Assembly: GCA_023055355.1 (NCBI GenBank)
Contig: JALJCS010000039.1
Location: 3,751,501-3,815,500, forward strand
DNA from: Agelaius tricolor
Taxonomy: Eukaryota > Chordata > Aves > Passeriformes > Icteridae
Direction of reading: 5' to 3'
DNA length: 64,000 nt
Both the position numbers and the translations under genes were made by a program. Below are positions 1-9,500 of the stretch, one piece after another; position 1 is the first letter of the stretch, and every line of letters begins with the position of its first letter. The notes under the pieces are model-generated. The model saw only the letters and a list, made by a program, of their open reading frames with translations. It was not told the DNA's origin and did no database searches.

Positions 1-575
1 GTTTGTTCATCAAGTTGCTAAAAAGACTATAAGGGGGGGAAAAACCAATAATAGAAAAAACCCACAAGGATAGATGTAACCAGCTAATATGTTGCAAGAT
101 GAATATAATGGGCTAATATATTGCAAAATAAATGTCATAAGGCTTAAACCCCAAACTGTCAGAAGCTAATATGTTGAAAGGCTAACTAAGCAAATGTGTA
201 ACTATATGTAGCTATATGCCTATATATGGTCAAAGCTATTGTAAGACCTCGAGGAAGAGGACGGGAGCCTTCGTCCAGACGACCACCAGAAGGCAGAATA
301 AGACCCCCTAGCAACTATCGGCGCAGATGCAGAGAACGCCGGAAGGACACCCAACAACAACAGATAAAAAGGAGGACTGAACTGCGGAGTGGTGTGGGCT
401 GAAGGCGGAGCGGTGACTCCCCGGCTACACCCAGCGCTCCCAGGTGGGTGCAAGCCTTTTGTTGGCTTCACTCAGTGCTGTAATTTGCCTATTATCGCTT
501 GCACTATCAATTAATAAATTCCATTTAATTTGGACTCACTTGTCGGTGGTTGGTTCTTCACCGCAACTTATAACA
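1..575 (+). mobile_element. ERV long terminal repeat, 5' end cut by window
   Basis: This matches 39,636-40,212 almost base for base. That second copy directly follows an env gene and a polypurine tract, so this is the same LTR family. Seen here are TATA-like AT-rich stretches, an AATAAA signal near 512 and a terminal TAACA at 571-575. The first 21 or so bases of the LTR lie outside the window, and the matching env is presumably upstream. Confidence 0.8.
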
Positions 576-639
576 GTTCTGCCCCCGTTGCTTCCTCCCT
601 CCTTGTTAATGTCAATCTCGCTGCCTCCTTCCCTGGTTC

Positions 640-1170
640 CCTGAAAACTGCCTTGTCATCCCCTCAACCCCTCCCCTGTGTCCTGCCTGTCACTCCACAG
701 CCCATCCCTTCCCTCCAGAAACTTCTTCCAAGGGTGTCGAGTGATAGGCTCAGGCACCGGGGCCCCTCCCCCAGTTTACCCCCATTGGTTCCCCTACATG
801 TCTGTTTCCCTGCTCCCCACGCCCTCCTGGAATTCCATTGGCAGATGGGCCATCCCCTCCCCTGTTCACCTCCCCTTTATAACACCTTGCACAGCCCAGT
901 TCTCTGTCTCCAGTTCTCTGGATGCCCTGCGTTGCAGATCTCCTTGGAGCTCTGTAATAAAGCTGGACTTTGCCCCCAGCTGGAGTCCCCTCTCCTTCTC
1001 CTACCAGCGTGGCTTCGGTGTCTCGTCCGCAGCAGGCGAAAGCCTCAGCCGCTCTCGCGGCCTCCCGAGGAGCGGGAGAGTGTCCCCGCCGCTCGCTGTG
1101 CCAGGGCAAGCCGGGGACTGCGAGCGCCCCCTCGGAGGGGCACAGCCACAGCTGCTGCTCCAGCCGGGCT
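640..1170 (+). mobile_element. LTR-like segment with TATA and AATAAA
   Basis: A pyrimidine-rich stretch carries TTTATAA at 876-882 and AATAAA at 956-961, in the spacing expected of an LTR promoter and polyadenylation signal. A GC-rich tail follows and abuts the minus-strand reverse transcriptase relic near 1,180. It recurs at 40,277-40,808. The ends were not defined by TG/CA or target duplications, so they are approximate. Confidence 0.5.
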
Positions 1171-1184
1171 TTCTGGGCAGATAC

Positions 1185-1840
1185 TCGATAACCACTCAGT
1201 CCAGGAACATTCAAAAGGTTCACTGCCCGCTCAAAACATTCTTTAGTAGTGTCAGTAGCAATTAACAAATCATCTGCATGCTGTAGGAGTGTTCCTTCCC
1301 CAGGCCGCGATTGCCATAGCTCTAATTCTTCAGCTGATTGATTCCCAAAAACTGGGAATGTTTTTGTACCCCTGAGGTAATCCTGCCCACCTAAGTTGAT
1401 TTTTCCTGCCTGTGCAAGGGTTCTCCCATTCAAAAGCAAATATATTTTGACTTTCTTCCGCAAGTGGCAGGCAGAAGAAAGCATCTTTCACATCTATCAC
1501 TGGAAACCAAATAAAATCATCTCAAAGCTTAGCTAGTAAGGTAGTCAGGCATAAATCATTAATTGCCTGTAAATCTGGCACTAGTTTCTAAGTTCCATTA
1601 GGTTTCTTTATCGCCAATCTAGGAGTATTAAATTTTGACTCCCATTCTTCCAATAATCCTATAATGTCAGGAATTTAGTGATTGTTGCCTGTATTCCTTT
1701 CCTATCTTCTAATCTTAAAGGCTATTGCTTTCTGACTGCTGGCCTAACTCTTGTCTGTAGCTCGATTTTTACAGGGTCTGCTCGTTTTGATTTTCCTGGC
1801 CTATCAGTATCCCCTACTCTTGGGTACACCTGATTCAATA
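1185..1840 (-). pseudogene. pol: Retroviral reverse transcriptase fragment (gammaretrovirus-like)
   Basis: On the minus strand, 1,190-1,484 encodes the end of a reverse transcriptase palm. It contains a conserved FGNQ..AEELELW segment and a catalytic-loop remnant reading HADDLLIA instead of the usual YxDD form. Sequence upstream on that strand, to 1,840, continues the RT with several stops. The 3' part of pol (connection, RNase H, integrase) is missing: the homology stops where the plus-strand LTR-like segment begins. It was part of the same element as the protease and gag fragments to its right. It is a non-functional relic. Confidence 0.75.
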
Positions 1841-1841
1841 C

Positions 1842-2250
1842 TTACTCTAAAGAGTTATTATTGTTTGTTGGTCTTGTGTCAATTGTCAGTCCTAATGCTA
1901 AAACCAGTTTGTCTTCAGGTACCTTAAATTTCATTTTTCTTTTTTTAAGCTGAACTGTCGCTTCGAAATTTTCCAGCAAATCCCTGCCTAGGGCAGATTT
2001 GGGTGAGTTTGGTAAATCAAGAAACTGATGTATTCCCATTTTCTTCTCAATTTTACATTTAAGTAGTTTCAGGAAGAATGCATTGTTCTGCCCAGTGGCT
2101 CCTCTTGCTTGAAGACAGTTTTCACTTTTGGGTATCAATGCTTGATTCAACAGTGAAAATGTGTCTCCAGTATTTACTAAAAATCCAACTTCGTTCTCAT
2201 TCTTCAGCTGTATTTTAACCAGTGGGCCTGCTAGGGTAAGATCTGCCAGT
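1842..2250 (-). pseudogene. pro: Retroviral protease region fragment
   Basis: The minus strand encodes a retropepsin-like segment between gag and RT. It includes a LGRDLLE motif (near 1,970-1,990), typical of the C-terminal part of gammaretroviral proteases. The first half of the domain with the catalytic Asp is not clearly readable in frame. Order and strand agree with a gag-pro-pol element running right to left. It is repeated at 41,476-41,880. Confidence 0.6.
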
Positions 2251-2299
2251 CTTGGTCATTTCTTATCATCTAGAGTGGCTACAAAAGTTTTGTGTACTG

Positions 2300-3580
2300 T
2301 GTCTGCTAACTCTGGGCACTGGCATTTCCAGTGTCCATTCTTACAATATGCACATTGATTTGGCCCCAGCTTGGCCTGTGGCTGGTTTGAACCTCCTCTG
2401 CCTCTGGAATTTTGGCCCCTGCCTCTGCTTCATCCACGCCCACGTCCTCTCCCTGGAGCTGATCCAGAGCTGCCACTGTGGCTGCAGGGAGTTCTTTTTC
2501 TTTTTCTCTGTCTTTATTATCATACACCTTCTATGCTTTTTCATTAATGCCTTTAAGTCTCTCTTTACAGGCTCTTTCAGCTTCTGAAGTTCCTGCCTGA
2601 CATCTGGGCTAGATTGCCCAAACATCAGGGAAAGGAACTGCTGCTTTCCCATATCCGACCAGGGATCCAGGGCTGTGCATTTCCGTGCAGCTGCTCAGAG
2701 CCTGTTCACAAAGTCAGTGGGTGACTCCTGCTGTCCCTGTGTAACATTATATATTACTGACCAATTTATTGCTTCTGGAATGGCATTTTTTAATTCAAAT
2801 TTGACTAGTTCCTGCTATCTGGCTAACATTGCACAGCTGCCTGCATCATTTGGGTCCCACAAAGGGTTTACAATAGGAAACAGCTGGTCCACTGTACCTT
2901 GTCAGGCTCCACTAGCAATTTGTCCCTGCACATGGGCTCTGGCTACCTTTATCACCAACTCTTTTGCTGGTTTTCTTAGCTCTGTCAGCATGAAATCAGC
3001 ATCACCTCAGTCTGGGTCTCGATTCTTGACTATGAACTCAAATCTTTTTGCTACTTTGCTGGGGTTTTCTCTATAAATTTTAACTTTTTCCTGCCAACTC
3101 TTCAGGTCACTAGTAGAAAAGCAGAAGTTCACCCACATGGCTTCTCCTTGGGGACCCACTACTGGCCTTAAAGGGGTGACTAAAGGCAAAGCTGTCCTGG
3201 TTTTATTCCTTGTGTTGATTGTCACTGGGGTCTCTGAAATTGTCCCCTCCCCAGGATTATTCATCTCATCCTCACTGCCATTTGGGTTTCATTCAGGGTG
3301 CAGAGTGGTTGGGTGAGGGGGAATGTACCCAAGATGGCCTGGGGTAATTCGGCTGTAACTCTTGGACACCTAGAACACAATCTTCCTCATGCTTTTTAGC
3401 CAATTTCAAACATCTCTGCCCTATGATCCGTGCTGAACATCTCTTTATTTTCTGCCTGTTATTTCTTTCCAAGGTTAGGACTAAAGGGTCCTGTGGGGCC
3501 AAATCAAAGCCACATTCTTTCTGCCACTCAGGTTTATTCTCCAGGGTAAAAAACATGTCTGCATACATCACATGATCTCA
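2300..3580 (-). pseudogene. gag: Retroviral gag relic (matrix, capsid, nucleocapsid)
   Basis: Three minus-strand blocks run in gag order. A matrix-like block lies at 3,571-3,293, a capsid-like block at 3,264-2,650, and a charged segment leading to a nucleocapsid zinc-knuckle-like motif at about 2,358-2,311. The knuckle reads C-x2-C-x3-H-x4-C, one residue shorter than the usual C-x2-C-x4-H-x4-C. Stops and frame changes separate the blocks. Function is ruled out by these breaks. Class assignment (ERV class I) rests on the linked protease and RT. Confidence 0.65.
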
Positions 3581-4100
3581 TTTTTCTTCTTTTCATAAAA
3601 ATAACATCAACTGTCACAATGTATGATAATTTAAAGTTCCATTAGGGGGTCACTTTTCACCACTTTCTAACTGATACCAAGGCTACTACCATGGGGTAGA
3701 GTATTTAATCAGATTACCTTTCTTTGAAAAATTACCCTCCAGGATTCCTCCCAAAGCTTTCTCATAAATGTGCTAAAATACATTCTAGTGGACTCTTTTT
3801 AATAACATTTTTACTTCTTGTGTTATTCATTCTTAATGCTATCTTAATTTCCAAACATATCAGTATGTGTAATTACTTCTTCTCTTTTCCTTCTCTTTAT
3901 CCCCTGTATTACTGCACTTAACACACACTGGGTGTCTCTGAGTCACCCAGCACCAATATTCTTTTTTATAGTCCTAACAAGCAATGAAAACAAAAGGATT
4001 ACATGTTCCACACAATCTACAAGGAACTGGGCTATGATCGAACATAAAACAAGTTTCTTAAAACACTGCCTAAAGTAAAACTCAGGAGTATATACTCATG
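3581..4100. other. AT-rich stretch, no gene recognised
   Basis: This lies upstream of the gag relic in its own orientation and may be untranslated leader. No primer-binding site or LTR edge could be fixed. It is duplicated at 43,210-43,750. Confidence 0.4.
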
Positions 4101-4109
4101 TAAACCTAG

Positions 4110-4770
4110 AGTTCACAACCCTTGACTTTTGATGTAGTGTTTAAAGCTTGAGTGACTGCTCGATGTTGTTCAAAGATTTCTCAACCTCAGACGGGCTTGG
4201 TGCTGTGCCCATTTCCCTGGGGTGTTGCAGTTTGTGTTTATTTATCAGTTATCTTATAATAGTTTGTTTTCATGTACCCCCTGTTTTTCCCAAGTTGGTT
4301 TACCCCTAGGTTTTGCCCTCCCTCAAAGCTGTCCCTCATGCCATTTCCCATTCTTTGTTCCAGTTCCTTCCCTGCCTATCAAGGTAACCCAGCTCTTTAT
4401 TCCTGAACCTTCCCTGTCAGTTTTGTCTTGGACCAATCCCTGACTGCACCACCCCTTTGGAATTCCCCTATTGCAGGAAAACCCACTGGCCCATGGCACC
4501 TACCCTCTCCTCCCATCTGTCCTAATTAGTCCCAAGCCCCTGATGTAATCCCCTCGCTCCTGCCCTGCAGATTCCTTCTTGGTCAAAGGTTTGTATCCAC
4601 CCCCTGAGTTGTACCCCTATAAAATGCCGTGCACAGAAGTGCTGGTGGCTCTTTGCTTCTGAATCCTTCCCTTGGGATAAACCTTTGCCTGTGGAACCTC
4701 ACAATGGAGGAGCCTCCTCCTTCTCTTTTGCCTGCTCCATGCCGCAGTTATTAGATCCTGAGCCACTGAG
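4110..4770 (+). mobile_element. LTR-like promoter segment
   Basis: A pyrimidine-rich segment has TATAAAA at 4,618-4,624 and a GATAAA polyadenylation-like hexamer near 4,676. This resembles the U3-R-U5 layout of a class I LTR on the plus strand, opposite to the adjacent gag relic. It is duplicated at 43,750-44,395. Edges are not resolved. Confidence 0.4.
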
Positions 4771-4772
4771 CA

Positions 4773-5093
4773 GTGGCTCATCAGGTTCAGCCGCAGGCAG
4801 AGCCCACGCCTTGGCCGTTCCCCACTCCTGGCACAGCGCCGGAGTTTTCCCCAGAGCCGGCCCGGGCTCCGCTGGGCTGCGTCAATGGGGAACCTGTGCC
4901 AGTGCCCGACCGTGCTCTGGGTGAAAAACCTTTTCCTGATATGGAAATGAAACTTGCCCTGTCCCAGCTCCCTGCCCTTTTCTCGAGTGCTGTCACTGCT
5001 CCCAACAGTGACGAGAGCTGCAGTAGCCCCTCTGATTCCCCTCAGGAGGATGTTGGAGACCACAATGATGCCCTTTACTCTCCTCCAGGCTGA
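4773..5093 (+). CDS. Uncharacterised 106-codon open frame downstream of a TATA box
   Basis: An open frame rich in Pro, Ser and Glu begins at a GTG codon just after an in-frame TGA. The first in-frame ATG is at 4,939. It ends at TGA 5,091-5,093. It could be an exon: CAG trinucleotides just before it could act as splice acceptors, and the nearest TATA box is about 150 bp upstream. Compared with its copy at 44,406-44,726, about four differences are silent and two change an amino acid (P/A and N/S). Sequence after the stop diverges more. No domain was recognised. It may be an unrecognised first exon, LTR-derived, or chance. Confidence 0.25.
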   Translation: MAHQVQPQAEPTPWPFPTPGTAPEFSPEPARAPLGCVNGEPVPVPDRALGEKPFPDMEMKLALSQLPALFSSAVTAPNSDESCSSPSDSPQEDVGDHNDALYSPPG

Positions 5094-6574
5094 ACAGACT
5101 AGAGTGTCCCAAGCTGCACCTAGGGCTGCCCCTCCAGACCACACTCCATCCTTGCAGTCCTCCTTTGCATTCTGGATAATAGCTTCCTATCTTTTTATAT
5201 TGTGGTGCCCAAAACTGCCCCTGTCTGCTTACAGCACTTCTCCTGGCTGCTGCTTCAGGGTGCGGGCACCATAATCAGAGACACTGAACAGCTTCTCCTC
5301 CCAGAGTTATCCTCTGCACTTCCACGTGTCTGTCTTCCTGTTCACTGGGGAACCTCCCTATTTGTGGCCACCCATTGCTGTGCTCAGCAGGGACACAGTT
5401 TTGTTTGGACATGAGCTGCCACAGCCAGACAGGCAGCAACTGAAGCTGAGAATATCAGAGATGGGGCAGATTCTATTTTTTCCAGAATGCAGGAAAGAGA
5501 GTGAGAAAAGCACAAGGAAACATCACAGTGTTACTTGGCAATCTAATTGCCCTGGGAAACTCAGAAATGGATGGTGTTGTGGTGCTACTGCCAATGCCTT
5601 CCAAGAAAAAAATACATTTCAGGAAGGAGCAAGATCATCTGGCAGAGACCAAGTCTTGCCAGCAGTTTCTCCAGGTGCTCTGCCCATCATCCCCTGCAGG
5701 AAGGAGCACAGGCCCCAATGCAGGTGGGCTTTGGCTCCCTGTGGCACAGAAGCCCCCCGGGGGCACAGGTCTCTGGGGCAGGAGACGGGCACCAGGGCTG
5801 CCAGGGCTCGAGGGGTGGCAGCTCTGCTTGGGCGGGGACTCTGCCACAGCTGCTGCTGTCAGCGCTGCCCGGGCCCCAGGGCTCAGAGCAGCATTTGTGC
5901 CCGGGCCCACACGTTCCTTGTGCATGTCACACCCGTGGGTTTAGGATGGCCACGGGCCGGGACGTGTCCCAAGGAGGCCATGCCAGCTTCCCTGGAAGGC
6001 CCCGGGCCCTTCCTGGCGCGGCTGCGTCGGCAGCCCTGGGGGCTCCTTCTGCTGCCCTGAGCCCGCAGAGCAGGGCAGCGTTTGCTGATGCTCTGAGCCC
6101 TTCCTAAAGATCCTGTGGGGCTGCCTTAGACACCTGGGGCCAGGCATTCCTTCCAGCCTGGGCCACTTTGGCCGGGCTGGGGGCGGCCCCAGGGCAGGCG
6201 GCAGTGTGTGCAAGGGCCCTGGGTGGCACGCTGCAGCACGGTCACCGTGGCATGGAATGGAACCCGGTGTCCAAGGCCCCTTTGTGACACGTGGGAAATA
6301 GAAGCTTGCCCGGGAGCTGTGAGCATGCAACAGGGCACAACGGGACAGAGTGGTGCCGTGAGGAGCCCCCACACAGCACGCTCGTTCCCGTCTGAGCCCG
6401 AGCTTTTCCGCAGCCTTGTTCCTGCAGCTGAGCTCGAGGCCAGAGCACAGAACTCGGTGACCCGTGGCCTTGCGAGGCTTCTATTCTTCAGCTGCCCTCA
6501 AGGGCAGAGTGTGGGACTTGGTGCCCTGGAGCTTTCCCAGGGCACCTCTCCCACAAGTAGGTCCAGTCAGAGAC
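5094..6574 (+). other. Upstream region of MROH-like gene A
   Basis: No coding exon was recognised. The last 450 bp is alignable with the corresponding 5' flanks of copies B and C, including a CCCTTTGTGACAC element at about 6,278-6,290. That similarity suggests 5' untranslated or promoter sequence belonging to the gene. Confidence 0.45.
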
Positions 6575-9500
6575 ATGGAGCAGAGACCCCCGAGAGTGCC
6601 CAAGATGGCCTGGGTGGAGGAGGTGGAGGAGGAAGAAGGCCCTGGAGCTGCCCCAGCACAGGAGACTGAGGAGGTGGTGCCATTCCATCCACCACAGGAG
6701 GGTGAGTGGCAGAGCTGGGTTGCAGGGCTGGAGCCTGCAGCCAACTTGGCCCCATCCCATCCCATCCTATCCCATCCCATCTCATCCCATCCCGTGCCGT
6801 GCCATGCCATGCCATGCCATGCCATGCCATGCCATGCCATGCCATGCCATGCCATCCCATCCCATCCCATGCCATGCCATGCCATGCCATCCCATCCCAT
6901 CCCATCCCATCCCATCCCATCCCATCCCATGCCATGCCATGCCATGCCATCCCATCCCATCCCATCCCATCCCATCCCATCCCATCCCCTGGGGAAATGC
7001 CCATGGACAGGACGAAAGAGGGCCCAGGCAGACACCCTGCAGTGGCCATGCTCCATCCCCTGGGGCATCCTGGGGCTCTCCCTGCCTGGGCAGCGCAGGG
7101 CTGGGCTGTGTTCTCCGGCCTCTCCCGCAGCCCCTCAGCTCTGGCTGCACTCGCTCTTTGCCAGATGCAGCCCTGGAGCGCACACAAGAGCAGGAATCCA
7201 GCCGTGGCCGCTTCCGCAGCACAGCGCAGGTACCTGCAGCCACCCCCAGCTGGGCTGGGCCTGCTGTCCCTGCTCAGCCCAGCACCGTGTGTGCAGCACT
7301 CCATGCAACATCCCCGGCTTCCTGCCCTTCTCCTACAGTTCATCTGCAAATTCATGAGGAGAATGCAGGAGGAAGAGACCATCGCCATGGGCACTGGGCT
7401 CAGACCATACTCGCCCATGTTCCAAAGCAAGACCAGCGCTGCCCTCCTGTCTATGCTTGTAGAGGAAGGTTTTTACTATCCAGACCAAGTAAGCAGCCTG
7501 TGGGCAGGGTTTGATCCTCCCAGGAATTGCTTGGCCTCCCAAGCCACGCATGCTGGTTGCTGTGAGCCTTTGAGGCCACATGGCAGTGCGCGGGGAAGGG
7601 AAGCACTTCTCTGGGCAAGCTGGGAACATTGCTCCCTCTGGCAGCTTCCCAAGTCTCCCTGTGCCTTCTGCAGGTGCCCGCCATGGTGAGGTTCATCCAC
7701 CAGTGGCTCGTGGCCAATGACTGTGCTGAGCCCAGGCTGGACGAGGCCCTGCTGGACCTCACAGAAGCACAGCCAGATGACGCAGTCCTGACGCTCCTGC
7801 GTGTGGCCCCGTCCTGTGACAGGTATGGGGCCCACCTGCCCAGAGAGCTCAGGCCTCCCCAGCCCATCACCCTGTACAGCCTGTCCCAGGTGTCTGAGCA
7901 ACAGAGACTTCCAGGGCCCTCTGGCTTCTGCCTTTCCCAGCCCTGGCACGTCGGCCCCTGAGCCTGCTGCCATGCTCCCTTCCTGCCCCTCAGGGCTCTG
8001 TCCCCACAGGCCTGGGCTGCCTGGCTGCTGCTGGCCAGGGCCAGTGGGCAGAGGCAGAACTGGCAGCCAGCTCAGCTCCCCCCGGTGCTGTGTCTGAGAC
8101 CCCCCTGAGACAGAGCTCTGACCCTGCAGAGCTGCCATGGCCATATGGAAGACCATCATGGGCTCAGCCAGGACTGCCGAGCTGGCACAGCTGACCCTCC
8201 TGGATGTGCTGGGGAGCTGGCCAGAGCACAGCACGTGCACCTCCGATGGGGACCAAACGGGTGTCTTTGGCCTGGCTGTGAGTTTCTGCAAGGGACTTTG
8301 CTGGCCCCAAGGCCACCTCTCCAGAGCTCTCCATCCTCCTTCCCCCACTGCATCTGCCTGCCTCAGGCACTGGCCTGAAACCTGGCCCAGGGGCAGCTTC
8401 AGGCCCAGCAGGCCCCGTGCTCCTCCTGCCTCTCTCCGGGCCTCTCCCTGCCACGCTCGGGCCCTGCCACATGGACGCCTGGGCACTGAGCGCTGTCTCG
8501 GGGGGCTTTGTTCTTTGCAGGCAACCGTGGTGATGTGGAAGATCCTGCAGGTGCCCTGTCTGCCACGGATATTGAAGGTTTATTTCCCCCGCCTATTTGT
8601 GCATCTGCTCTTCCAAGTGTTCTCCAGCACAGAAGAGATGCCAGAGGAGGTGGATGCCTTCTGGAAGGGATGCCAGCAGGAGCACGGCCTTGCCAGCAGC
8701 CCCAACAGGTGCTCCATCCCACTCCTCCTGTCCCTGCCACGTGGCCTGCCAAGGAGCCAGTGCTGCCAGCGTGACCTGGCCTTTGCTGTGCACACAGGTT
8801 TGCAGTGCGCACCCTGAAGTGCCTGCTCTGCCTTCTCCGCTGTGAGCATGTGGTGGTGGCAATGGAACGCAGGTGTGGCTGGGACACGCTGCTCTCTCTT
8901 GACACCCACCACTTTGCCGTGGCTCTGCTGGCCAGGTGAGAGCCCCTTCTCCCCACTGCCTCTGACATTTGTGCTCTGTGCCCAGGTGTCCCCCAAACTG
9001 CCCATGATCATGGGCCAGAGGGCCTTGTCACTGAAGGACAGCCAAGCAGACTAGAAAAGGCTGGCAGAGGAGGGTGCCCATGAGCGACCAACTCCCAAAT
9101 GGCCCACGTCCCCTTGCTGGAAGGGTGGTGGGGAAAGATGAGAACTCTGAGAGTCACTCCTGGGAGAGATTTGCCCCACTGGCTCAGGGTCTTGTTTCCT
9201 TTTTCCTCTCTTTAGAGAAATTTGCCAGTCAGCCGTACACTTCTGTTCCGGGATTGCATTCTACCTGCTCGCCCTGCTCGGCCAAGAGATGCCATCCTGG
9301 GATTTCCCTGCCCTGGCATTCCTTGTGGAGGTGAGCCTCAAGGCCAACGCTGCCTCCCAGCTCTCTGCCCTCTCGTAGGCACAGCTGCTAGGACGGTGCC
9401 CATGCCCTGTGCTGCTGCCTGGGCTGAGCCCTGTGCAGTTCCGGGCTCCTGCTGGCTGGGTCCCTGTCAATGCCCGGTGCCTTTCAGGTCCTCGAGTGCC

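Noticed and set aside
6481..7430. Long open frames on both strands with CHAMP / MGWDGMAWHG type repeats
   Set aside because: They are translations of the pentanucleotide array in MROH intron 1, which lacks stops in most frames. The splice signals show the region is intronic.
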